Assembly: GCA_903838025.1 (NCBI GenBank) | Contig: CAILXB010000141.1 | Location: forward strand, 1 to 36,028 | Source of the DNA: an uncultured Chlorobiaceae bacterium | Lineage (GTDB): Bacteria; Bacteroidota; Chlorobiia; Chlorobiales; Chlorobiaceae | DNA: 36,028 nt | Direction: 5' to 3' | Part shown: positions 8,384 through 15,102 of the stretch, one piece after another | How the letters are laid out: the number at the start of each line of letters is the position of its first letter | Position numbering within the stretch: the stretch's first letter is position 1 | Position numbers and translations under genes: made by a program | Notes under the pieces: generated by a model | Seen by the model: the letters and a program-made list of their open reading frames with translations, nothing else | What the model was told of the DNA's origin: nothing | The model's database searches: none

Positions 8384-9964
8384 TCAATTTTTTAGAGATT
8401 TCTGCGAGAAGGCCCAGCCAATCATATTCTTAATCATACCAATCGATCCATTCAAACCAAGCTTACTGGCCGTTGCCCTTAAAATTCCAGGATAACCGCA
8501 GGCAACATGAACACCGACAACAACAAGATCGGCAAGATCCATCGTATCACGGAACAATGATTCACGATAACGGGTCGGAAGACGATCCAGCACAATCATG
8601 ACCTCATTCATCATCTCATTGACAAAGTTACGGCTATCAGTCTCTTTGCTGTAGCACATATACTTCATGAGGTTTGCCATAGCGGCCACATTGGGCTCAT
8701 AAGCGCTCACCCGCTCAAGACTCCCTTTCTCCAAATGACCACTCTGCAAAACATGCTCCAGCCCAGCAGTCAATAAGTTGATATTACGAACAAATGAGCC
8801 AAAACCACAAAAAGTCAAGGGAGAACCAAGAGAGGCCGCATCGCCTATCATAAGAATATTGTCGGCAGCAACTTCGCGGGCCAAGGTAAAACCGTCATGA
8901 AAATATGCCGGAATAATACCAAAAACCGGACGATGAATCACAAAATCAGCGCCCGGATTTTTATAGGAGGGAAGTTTGCGGAAATAGGTCTCAAACAGAC
9001 CGAGTAGACTCTTGTCGTTAGATGAATCAAGAGAGTCATAAAAAAAAAGATAGGTCGTGTACTGCTTGTTTCCGGCGGGAAACCCCTCCCATATTAACTG
9101 GCGGCCATTTCCTGCACTGTGATCGGCTGGTTCAAGGCTGACAAGTATTTCACCAATCTCTTCATCAATCCCCTCCAAACCGGAAGCAAGGGTACCAACC
9201 GTCGGACAGACATGAGTCTGGGGGCGCCCATTGTTCAACTGCCGCGCAACAGGCGAGGAAACCCCCATCGCATCAGCAAGAAGTCGCGCCTTATAGTAGA
9301 ATTTTTTATGAGCCCGATCTTCAACCTCAACAACAACATAACCCGGAAACTGAAAACACCTTGCAAAAGTCAGGCCACTTAAAACCTGATTACCGGCAAC
9401 AGCAAGAACTTTTTGTTGTGCAAGACCCAGCAGCGTATCGGCCTCAACCGCACAATCAAGCACATTATCGAGATAGAGCCTTTTTTTTCGGCCATCTTCA
9501 ACAAAAAACTCGGCCCAGCCTGTTTTATAACGGCAAACAATACTACGCTCAATCTCTTCGGCCGAAAAACACCCCGTCTCCTCCAGATTTTTCAGCTCAC
9601 TCCTCGATATATTCCAGTCACGAGTCGACTTTCCCGGAGTATTGCGGTCAAAAACAAGCACTGAACGCTGATACTTTTCAACCATAACCGCAGCATGAAA
9701 AAGAGCCAGAGTTCCCCCAGCATACACAATATCATACTCTCCGCTGATCGTTATCCCCTTAGGCATCATATCACCGTTGAAAACCACCTCCAGAGAGAGC
9801 CCACTCTTGACCTGCTCCCAATACCGGTCTATTTCAACAATTTGCTCAAAATGCTTTTGACCATCATCAAGCATACTGAAATGCTTATAAAAAAGCGGAT
9901 GCGTCTGACGTACCTGTTCCAGTCCCATAAGCAGCGAATACCATTTAAAAGAACCGTTGCACAT
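8384..9964 (-). CDS. cruA: CruA/CruB-family lycopene (gamma-carotene) cyclase
   Basis: An FAD/NAD(P)-dependent flavoprotein of the CruA family, which cyclises the ends of lycopene on the way to chlorobactene or isorenieratene, the chlorosome carotenoids. Near the N-terminus is HFEQIVEIDRYWEQ, followed by a Rossmann motif DIVYAGGTLALFHAA. The C-terminal half carries ILMIGDAASLGSPLTFCGFGSF, closely matching the GDA..SPL.FGGFGS signature of cyanobacterial CruA. It has about 526 residues from the ATG at 9964. The track start (10042) is a GTG, with another ATG at 9997, and no ribosome site decides among them. Brown-coloured green sulfur bacteria carry two paralogues, CruA (lycopene cyclase) and CruB (gamma-carotene cyclase), and I cannot separate them without an alignment. 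It heads an operon with three small uncharacterised genes. Confidence 0.85.
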   Translation of the reverse strand: MCNGSFKWYSLLMGLEQVRQTHPLFYKHFSMLDDGQKHFEQIVEIDRYWEQVKSGLSLEVVFNGDMMPKGITISGEYDIVYAGGTLALFHAAVMVEKYQRSVLVFDRNTPGKSTRDWNISRSELKNLEETGCFSAEEIERSIVCRYKTGWAEFFVEDGRKKRLYLDNVLDCAVEADTLLGLAQQKVLAVAGNQVLSGLTFARCFQFPGYVVVEVEDRAHKKFYYKARLLADAMGVSSPVARQLNNGRPQTHVCPTVGTLASGLEGIDEEIGEILVSLEPADHSAGNGRQLIWEGFPAGNKQYTTYLFFYDSLDSSNDKSLLGLFETYFRKLPSYKNPGADFVIHRPVFGIIPAYFHDGFTLAREVAADNILMIGDAASLGSPLTFCGFGSFVRNINLLTAGLEHVLQSGHLEKGSLERVSAYEPNVAAMANLMKYMCYSKETDSRNFVNEMMNEVMIVLDRLPTRYRESLFRDTMDLADLVVVGVHVACGYPGILRATASKLGLNGSIGMIKNMIGWAFSQKSLKN

Positions 9965-10088
9965 AAAAACGAAATTTACACCTTCTTCCCTCTCCATCAA
10001 AACATCATGCACATCCCTAACCCTCAAGAGCCAATTCCGCACATGCCGAAGAGAACCAAAAAGAAAGATTCAAGGAGAGCATTCAACG

Positions 10089-10448
10089 ATGAAAACGCTT
10101 TTAAAGCCGTCAGAATTTTGTAATTTCAAAAGGCTGATGAACGCCTCCCCAAATTACATTCAGCACAAATTCCTTTCGAGTTACTACAAAGCCTATTCAT
10201 GGAAAAATATTACCAACAGGGTAAGAAAAAATCCCTATAAATTCCTTAACCTTATAACAAGCCTTGCCTTCAGAAAAAACATCGAGGAACAGCTCGACAC
10301 CTTTGAACGCCGAAAAACAACAAGAAACAACAACCATGCAGCAAATCACTCTCTACACGTCCATCTACGCACCCGTGCTCTATTTTTTCTCAGGCATTAC
10401 CATCGTCATTCTTCTGAACAAATTTATAGGAAAACACTCCTCCAATAA
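10089..10448 (+). CDS. Small basic hypothetical protein
   Basis: A 119-residue ORF embedded in the longer track ORF 9957-10448. I start it at the ATG at 10089 because AAGGAG lies 11 bases upstream. It is very basic, with aromatic residues early on (YIQHKFLSSYYKAYSWKNI ... NPYKFLNLITSLAF). This resembles the C-terminal tail of B12-binding radical-SAM proteins such as the BchE family, but without any catalytic part; that resemblance is an impression only. The last 35 codons overlap a second small ORF in another frame and look less protein-like. It is transcribed divergently from cruA. It may be a remnant of a deleted gene, a true small protein, or not a gene. Confidence 0.4.
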   Translation: MKTLLKPSEFCNFKRLMNASPNYIQHKFLSSYYKAYSWKNITNRVRKNPYKFLNLITSLAFRKNIEEQLDTFERRKTTRNNNHAANHSLHVHLRTRALFFLRHYHRHSSEQIYRKTLLQ

Positions 10449-10461
10449 AACGGCAAAATAA
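10336..10461 (+). CDS. 41-residue single-span membrane protein (candidate)
   Basis: Below the length cut-off of the track and contained in the 65-residue ORF 10264-10461. From the ATG at 10336 it encodes a short polar start, one hydrophobic span (APVLYFFSGITIVILLNKFIG) and a basic tail (KHSSNKTAK), a convincing single-pass topology with the tail in the cytoplasm. It overlaps the end of the preceding small ORF in a different frame. There is no strong ribosome site, so its reality rests on the protein pattern. It sits between cruA and the flavodoxin-PCP_red gene, so a role in the photosynthetic membrane is possible but unsupported. Confidence 0.35.
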   Translation: MQQITLYTSIYAPVLYFFSGITIVILLNKFIGKHSSNKTAK

Positions 10462-10520
10462 GAGCAAGTGACTGAAAAACCCCGGCACTTCATCTTTACT
10501 TTGCGCGAGCTGGTTCACCG

Positions 10521-11147
10521 CTATGTGCCGCCAAGGGTGTCACGCGCCTCTTCAAGCACGGCAAGGGTAATCTCTTTATATCCCATCTCCTCGGCATACT
10601 CTTCAGCCATTGTCCTGAACTTCCCCTGCATAAAGGAGGGCATAGATTGAAACCACTCCTGGGCCTCCTGAGTCCATTTCGCCGACAAACCTCTGGATTT
10701 CAAGCTTTTATTATACTGATGAAGCACATCTTCAACAAAGATTTCAACAGCATCGCCCTCTGAAAGAACATCTGGTGGAAAAATTGTTTCAACAAGAATT
10801 TTATTGCGGATCAAGTGCATTTTCAACTGCGGCAGATAGAGCACCGCTGCCGTAGACTGCGAACTTCCGCATGTCAAAAAGAGCGCAACTTTTTTCCTTT
10901 TAAGATTTTTTTTCAGGTCGCCAAAAATCAAGGCGCCCAAAAGCTGTGAGGCAACAACAAAATTGTACACCGGCGCACCAAGAATGACAAAATCAAATTC
11001 CCCTACAAAACTGTAGTCTGCCAGCGCCCTGCACTTTGCTTTTTCAACATAAACACCTGATTCCGCCAGGCTGAGCCCTATTGCATCAATAATCGCCTCA
11101 GTAGAACCAGTTGAACTCCTGCTATCGTACAAAATAAGAGCTTTCAT
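10521..11147 (-). CDS. Flavodoxin-like protein fused to a PCP_red domain
   Basis: A 208-residue two-domain protein. Residues 1-150 form a flavodoxin fold: ALILYDSRSSTGSTEAIIDAIG carries the FMN-phosphate loop (S-x-x-S-T-G-x-T), followed by DFVILGAPVYNF and VALFLTCGSS. Residues 157-202 (KWTQEAQEWFQSMPSFMQGK ... EITLAVLEEA) match the PCP_red module, a roughly 45-residue helical domain best known at the C-terminus of the BchB/ChlB subunit of dark-operative protochlorophyllide reductase. I infer a redox protein of bacteriochlorophyll metabolism that may dock to, or deliver electrons to, a BchB-like complex. A perfect 20-base inverted repeat sits just upstream. It is monocistronic as far as visible and convergent with the two small ORFs. 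Confidence 0.85.
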   Translation of the reverse strand: MKALILYDSRSSTGSTEAIIDAIGLSLAESGVYVEKAKCRALADYSFVGEFDFVILGAPVYNFVVASQLLGALIFGDLKKNLKRKKVALFLTCGSSQSTAAVLYLPQLKMHLIRNKILVETIFPPDVLSEGDAVEIFVEDVLHQYNKSLKSRGLSAKWTQEAQEWFQSMPSFMQGKFRTMAEEYAEEMGYKEITLAVLEEARDTLGGT

Positions 11148-11175
11148 CGAACACTTTCTGTTAAATTTTTATATC

Positions 11176-11195
11176 ATATTGTTTTTAAACAATAT
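11176..11195. promoter_or_regulatory. Perfect inverted repeat upstream of the flavodoxin-PCP_red gene
   Basis: ATATTGTTTTTAAACAATAT is a perfect 20-base palindrome (9-base arms, TT centre), 29-48 bases upstream of the flavodoxin-PCP_red start, where an operator or promoter overlap is expected. Its inner part, TTGTT-4-AACAA, has the general shape of a Crp/Fnr-type site. The regulator is unknown, and in such an A/T-rich stretch some palindromes occur by chance. Confidence 0.45.
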
Positions 11196-11372
11196 ATAGG
11201 GAGAAAAACGCACCAAAAACAGCAGAAAATTTACTCGAACAACGCAATAATAATTAAAATTTGTGGAGAAGATACCGAAAGGAAAAAGATAAAGAGTTAT
11301 TGCAACTCTGTAAAACCGAAATTTATACTGTTTTTGGTACCTCTGCGCAAAAAAAGTATTTGTTCTGTGCCA

Positions 11373-11490
11373 AACACTTTATCCCGTAGCAGCAAACTCA
11401 TAAAATTGAGTACTGTGGAGCGCTGAAAAGCTGAATCAAGGATTAAAGAAAAACCTTGCAATCCAACCTGCAACGGGTTCCTAAAGTGTT
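11373..11490 (+). ncRNA. Candidate structured RNA or paired element upstream of csmB
   Basis: The ends of this 118-base segment pair with each other: AACACTTTA (11373) with TAAAGTGTT (11482-11490), then CCCGT with ACGGG, then GCAG with CTGC, separated by a small internal loop and one A/A mismatch, 18 pairs in all. Inside are two further hairpins, ACTCA/TGAGT with a 6-base loop and CAAGG/CCTTG. This may be a csmB leader RNA, a separate small RNA, or a small inverted-repeat (MITE-like) element. I see no target-site duplication, and I do not recognise it as a known RNA family. The strand is assumed from csmB. Confidence 0.4.
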
Positions 11491-11547
11491 GTTTACGCAT
11501 TTTTCTATTTGCTCCATTGTTGAAAATGTTTTAATTTGGCGGGAAAT

Positions 11548-11562
11548 CGGTATCAGATACCG
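11548..11562. promoter_or_regulatory. Perfect palindrome upstream of csmB
   Basis: CGGTATCAGATACCG is a perfect 15-base palindrome (7-base arms, single central base) centred 60 bases before the csmB start codon. A one-base centre suits a protein-binding DNA site better than an RNA hairpin. The binding protein is unknown. Confidence 0.45.
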
Positions 11563-11614
11563 GACACTGTGTTTTATCAGCATTTGTTCTCATAACCAAT
11601 AAACCATACAGACC

Positions 11615-11842
11615 ATGGCAAACGGAACAGGCAATGACGTATCAGGCGCCGTCACCAACCTTTTGGAGACATTGGGAAAGCTTGCCCAGCAGCAGGTTGA
11701 TTTATTGACCAGTGGAATCAAGAGCGCAGTGGGGCTTATTGAGCCTCTTGGCAAAACAGCAACGGATCTCGTTGGCAGCGTAATAAATGCACTGAATCAG
11801 GTGTTGCAAAGCGTTTCGGCTGCGATTGCGCCCAAAAAGTAA
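11615..11842 (+). CDS. csmB: Chlorosome envelope protein, CsmB/CsmF family
   Basis: A 75-residue small amphipathic protein: MANGTGNDVSGAVTNLLETLGKL, then a central IKSAVGLIEPLGKTATDLVG and a C-terminal VLQSVSAAIAPKK. The EPLGKTA..L and SSAIAPKK-like ending are hallmarks of the CsmB/CsmF chlorosome envelope proteins, which coat the lipid monolayer of the green sulfur bacterial light-harvesting organelle. The length is as expected for the family. CsmB and CsmF are close paralogues and I cannot firmly choose between them. There is no clear Shine-Dalgarno sequence before the ATG (CATACAGACC). Upstream are a palindrome and a foldable element; downstream is a strong terminator, so the gene is probably a highly expressed single transcript, insulated from amgK. 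Confidence 0.9.
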   Translation: MANGTGNDVSGAVTNLLETLGKLAQQQVDLLTSGIKSAVGLIEPLGKTATDLVGSVINALNQVLQSVSAAIAPKK

Positions 11843-11856
11843 GATTTTTTTCTTTT

Positions 11857-11896
11857 AAAAGGCGCCTTGTACCTTTGGTATAAGGTGCCTTTTTTT
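11857..11896 (+). terminator. Strong intrinsic terminator after csmB
   Basis: A 17-pair hairpin (AAAAGGCGCCTTGTACC / GGTATAAGGTGCCTTTT, two G-T pairs, three-base TTT loop) runs into a T tract ten bases long in total, ending near 11896. It begins 14 bases after the csmB stop and ends 33 bases before amgK. This argues that csmB and the amgK operon are separately transcribed. Confidence 0.93.
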
Positions 11897-11929
11897 GTTT
11901 TCCGTAAAAAAAATATCGAAGTTGTCCCT

Positions 11930-12934
11930 ATGGCCATCCAAAAAAATATCGCAGCTCTCTTCGACACCTGTTGCAGCAAGCCGCTTTCCATTACTAAAAT
12001 TCAAGGCGACGCTTCAAGCCGTCAGTATTTCAGGGTTACAGGTGCGAACAACTCCGCCGTTGCCTGCTATGATCAGGCATTGAACAGCTCATCGGTTGAT
12101 ACCTATCCCTTTCTGGTGGTGCACGACCTCTTGTCGCGGCACGCTCTTCCTGTACCGGCTGTCATGGCAATTGATGCCGAAAAAAACCTCCTGCTTCTGG
12201 AAGATTGCGGTGAAGTGCTTTTGCAGAACCTCTTCAACTCATCAAGAGAGCAAACTCTTCCTGGCCGATACAAGGAGATTCTTGATATACTTGTACAACT
12301 GCAGGCCATAAGGGGACACAACGACCAGATTCCCTTCAGCATCAGTTTTGATAAAGAAAAACTTATGTTTGAATTTGATTTCTTTATCGAGTACGGCTTG
12401 CGAAACTACTTTGCACCAACATTCGATCAGGAGTTAATCGGGAATTTACGATATGAGTTTGAATCCATTGCCGAACTCCTTGTCAAGCCAGAGCACTTTG
12501 TTTTGAACCACCGCGATTTTCACAGCCGCAACATTCTTATTCACCAGAACAAGCCGGTCATTATTGACTTTCAGGATGCCCGCATGGGTCTGCCTCAATA
12601 TGACGCAGTCTCCCTGATAAAAGATTCCTATGTCCAGCTTGAAGTGTCGTTGACTGATGAACTGAAAGCATACCACTATCAGGCACTCGCGAACAATGAA
12701 TTGACCACGATGAGTTTTGACGAATACCTCTTCTATTTTGATATTATGGCCTTTCAGCGAAATATCAAGGCAATAGGTACCTTTTGTTATCAGACCAGAA
12801 TCGCAAAAAACAGCAGCTTTGAGCACTCGATTGCGCCGACATTAGCCTACCTCCCTGATTACATTGAAGCAAGAAACGAACTGAAAAAAGCAGGAAAACT
12901 CCTGCAAACTCTTTTTGAAGGGCACGGACGATGA
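11930..12934 (+). CDS. amgK: AmgK-like N-acetylmuramate/N-acetylglucosamine anomeric kinase
   Basis: A 334-residue phosphotransferase of the aminoglycoside phosphotransferase (APH) fold. An N-terminal lobe (ITKIQGDASSRQYFRV) is followed by the catalytic loop LNHRDFHSRNILIH and the metal-binding VIIDFQDARMGLPQYDA. The G/S-DAS.R.Y.R start and HRD.HSRN..I motif are characteristic of AmgK, which phosphorylates MurNAc at C1 in peptidoglycan recycling. The ATG at 11930 is used; the track start at 11867 lies inside the csmB terminator. The stop overlaps the next gene by 4 bases (ATGA). Pairing with a sugar-1-phosphate nucleotidyltransferase and a NamZ-type muramidase strongly supports the MurNAc role. 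It is presumably cytoplasmic. Confidence 0.87.
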   Translation: MAIQKNIAALFDTCCSKPLSITKIQGDASSRQYFRVTGANNSAVACYDQALNSSSVDTYPFLVVHDLLSRHALPVPAVMAIDAEKNLLLLEDCGEVLLQNLFNSSREQTLPGRYKEILDILVQLQAIRGHNDQIPFSISFDKEKLMFEFDFFIEYGLRNYFAPTFDQELIGNLRYEFESIAELLVKPEHFVLNHRDFHSRNILIHQNKPVIIDFQDARMGLPQYDAVSLIKDSYVQLEVSLTDELKAYHYQALANNELTTMSFDEYLFYFDIMAFQRNIKAIGTFCYQTRIAKNSSFEHSIAPTLAYLPDYIEARNELKKAGKLLQTLFEGHGR

Positions 12935-13890
12935 AAGCGTTTGTTCTGGCCGCAGGTCTCGGTACCCGTCTAGCTCCCTTGACCGATCATACACCAAAGC
13001 CGCTGATCCCCATTCTCAATATTCCCAGCCTCTTCTACACCTTTTTTCTCTTGAAACAGGCAGGAATAAAAGAGATTATATGCAACATCCATCATCACGG
13101 CGATGCCATACGGCGAACGATCGAATCAAGCGGACTTTCCGGGCTAACTATCACGTTTTCAGAAGAACCCGTTATTCTTGGCACTGGGGGAGGTCTGAAA
13201 AAATGTGAAAAACTGCTCGGTGATGACAACTTTATTCTGGTCAACAGCGATATTATTACCGATATTGATTTTACGGAACTCATGCAACAGCATAAGAGCT
13301 CTGGACGCGGGGGAACGCTAACCCTTTTTGAAACACCTGAGGCGGCCACCATAGGATATGTCGGCGTTGAGAATGGATTGGTAAAAGACTTCCGGAACAT
13401 GCGCCATACCGGGCTTTACTCCTCATTCATCTATACCGGAGCGGCAGTTCTGAGTCCAGAAATCTTCCGTTTTATGAAAGCTGAATTTTCAGGAATTGTC
13501 GACACGGGTTTTACAGGACTCATTGATAACGGAGGTTTAAGTTATTACCACCATAAAGGGCTCTGGATGGATATCGGTACCATGCACAACTACTGGCTCG
13601 CAAATATTGATATAAATTCCGGTATGCGTGATCTTTTTGAACCAATGCATCGCACAATCGCACTCTCTCCACATTCGATCTCTCCGGATGCTCTTATCAG
13701 CCCCGAGGCCACCATCTCATGCTCCGTCATCGGAGCAGGATGCACTATCGGCGCAGGAAGTACCATCACAAACTCCGTACTCCTTCCGGGAGTCGCAATC
13801 AAACCCGGAAGCACCATCGTCAATGCCATTGTTGACCCCTACACTATAACCATCATGGAAAACACGAAACAAAACAGGACACAGAGATGA
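12931..13890 (+). CDS. murU: MurU-like sugar-1-phosphate nucleotidyltransferase with hexapeptide tail
   Basis: A 319-residue protein. Residues 1-225 are a nucleotidyltransferase: the signature AFVLAAGLGTRLAPLTDHTPKPLIP binds the nucleotide, GTGGGLKKC and LVNSDIITDID (metal Asp) follow, and GLWMDIGTMHNY closes the site. Residues 235-310 form a left-handed beta-helix of hexapeptide repeats (ALISPEATISCSVIGAGCTIGAGSTI). Next to AmgK the expected reaction is MurNAc-1-phosphate plus UTP to UDP-MurNAc. Classical MurU is only about 225 residues and lacks the hexapeptide tail, so this is a longer variant. Without the neighbourhood it could equally be a mannose- or glucose-1-phosphate enzyme. It overlaps both neighbours by 4 bases (ATGA junctions), so the first three genes are translationally coupled. 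Confidence 0.8.
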   Translation: MKAFVLAAGLGTRLAPLTDHTPKPLIPILNIPSLFYTFFLLKQAGIKEIICNIHHHGDAIRRTIESSGLSGLTITFSEEPVILGTGGGLKKCEKLLGDDNFILVNSDIITDIDFTELMQQHKSSGRGGTLTLFETPEAATIGYVGVENGLVKDFRNMRHTGLYSSFIYTGAAVLSPEIFRFMKAEFSGIVDTGFTGLIDNGGLSYYHHKGLWMDIGTMHNYWLANIDINSGMRDLFEPMHRTIALSPHSISPDALISPEATISCSVIGAGCTIGAGSTITNSVLLPGVAIKPGSTIVNAIVDPYTITIMENTKQNRTQR

Positions 13891-15050
13891 TCGCAACAGG
13901 ACTCGATATCCTGCTCAGGAAGAGTGAGCATTTTCAAAACAGGAAGATCGGACTGATTGTCAATCAAACCTCCGTGACTCCTGAAATGAACTACTCATGG
14001 AGCGCGCTGCAAGAGAGGGGAATTCAGGTCAAAATGATTTTTTCTCCTGAACACGGCCTCTTTGCCACCGAGCAGGACCAGATTGCCGTGAATTACCAGC
14101 CGGAGTTGGGCTGTGAAATGGTCAGTCTCTACGGCGACTCGGCGGAGTCACTTCTTCCCGACAAGGCACTGCTCGACAATTTAGACCTTATCATCTTCGA
14201 TATTCAGGATGTTGGCTCCCGCTATTACACCTACATCAACACTCTTGCGCTCTTCATGGAAGCCGTCGATGGCATGGATATCGAAATCATGGTGCTCGAC
14301 CGCCCGAATCCGCTGGGAGGCGCAATTGTTGAGGGGCCACTGCTTGACCCAGCATTCCACTCATTTGTTGGAATTTTTCCGGTACCGGTACGGCATGGCT
14401 TGACCGCCGGTGAACTGGCCCTCTTCTACCGCGACATCAAAAAACTCGATATCAATCTCAGCGTTATCAAAATGGAGGGATGGCAGCGCTCCATGCTCTT
14501 CCCTGAAACAGGCTTGCCCTGGATTCCTCCCTCCCCGAACATGCCGACCTTTGCCACGGCAGAGGTCTATCCCGGCATGTGTCTGTTTGAAGGAATCAAC
14601 GCATCTGAAGGAAGAGGAACAACAACCCCCTTCCAGCTCTCCGGCGCTCCCTTCATAAAACCTGACGACCTTGCCCGCCGCTGCCGGGCATACGGCCTCG
14701 AAGGAGTGCTCTTTCGCCCGGTGTGGTTTAAACCTACATTTCACAAATTCTGCGGCTCTGTCATCGGCGGACTCTGGCTTCAAGTGACCGACCACTCCCG
14801 CTTTCGCTCCTTCGCCACCGGAGTAGCCATGACGGCTGCACTGCATGAACTCTACCCTGAAGAGCTGCAATTTTTAAACGGGGTGTACGAATTCAACGAT
14901 CGCATACCGGCCTTTGATCTTCTTGCTGGCAATTCCACCATCCGCAACTCCATTTTGCAGGGGTGCGATACCGACCTTCTCCTCAACTCATGGAAAGGTG
15001 ACGAAGCTGAATTTTTGAGAATCAAGGCCGATTTTCACCTCTACGAATAA
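13887..15050 (+). CDS. namZ: DUF1343 / NamZ-type exo-beta-N-acetylmuramidase
   Basis: A 387-residue protein of the DUF1343 family (GH171), whose characterised member NamZ releases MurNAc from the non-reducing end of peptide-free glycan. Family motifs: GLIVNQTSVT, IFSPEHGLFATEQDQ, LIIFDIQDVGSRYYTYI, VLDRPNPLGG, GLTAGELALFY and PPSPNMPT. Length is as expected. The start is the ATGA overlap with the nucleotidyltransferase stop. Unlike the secreted enzymes, the N-terminus (MIATGLDILLRKSEHF) is not a signal peptide, so it appears cytoplasmic; it may act on imported disaccharide. With AmgK, MurU and the following symporter it completes a plausible MurNAc salvage route. Confidence 0.88.
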   Translation: MIATGLDILLRKSEHFQNRKIGLIVNQTSVTPEMNYSWSALQERGIQVKMIFSPEHGLFATEQDQIAVNYQPELGCEMVSLYGDSAESLLPDKALLDNLDLIIFDIQDVGSRYYTYINTLALFMEAVDGMDIEIMVLDRPNPLGGAIVEGPLLDPAFHSFVGIFPVPVRHGLTAGELALFYRDIKKLDINLSVIKMEGWQRSMLFPETGLPWIPPSPNMPTFATAEVYPGMCLFEGINASEGRGTTTPFQLSGAPFIKPDDLARRCRAYGLEGVLFRPVWFKPTFHKFCGSVIGGLWLQVTDHSRFRSFATGVAMTAALHELYPEELQFLNGVYEFNDRIPAFDLLAGNSTIRNSILQGCDTDLLLNSWKGDEAEFLRIKADFHLYE

Positions 15051-15102
15051 CCATAGTCCAGAGATCAGGCAAACACAACGAACCAAAGGATATTAAACGC
15101 TC

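Larger units (their letters stand above)
11148..11614. other. Regulatory region between the flavodoxin-PCP_red gene and csmB
   Basis: 467 bases between two divergent genes. The left part is very A/T-rich and carries the 11176-11195 inverted repeat next to the flavodoxin gene. The middle holds the foldable 11373-11490 element and the right part the 11548-11562 palindrome next to csmB. The only ORF in the track (11297-11500, 67 residues) has no recognisable features and coincides with the paired element, so I do not call it a gene. Confidence 0.6.

Noticed and set aside
11297-11500. 67-residue minus-strand ORF upstream of csmB
   Set aside because: No recognisable domain, and its span coincides with the self-pairing 11373-11490 element; I favour the structural explanation.
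11867-11929. Longer N-terminus for the AmgK-like kinase in the ORF track
   Set aside because: The extension is translated from the csmB terminator hairpin and T tract; the ATG at 11930 fits the domain start.
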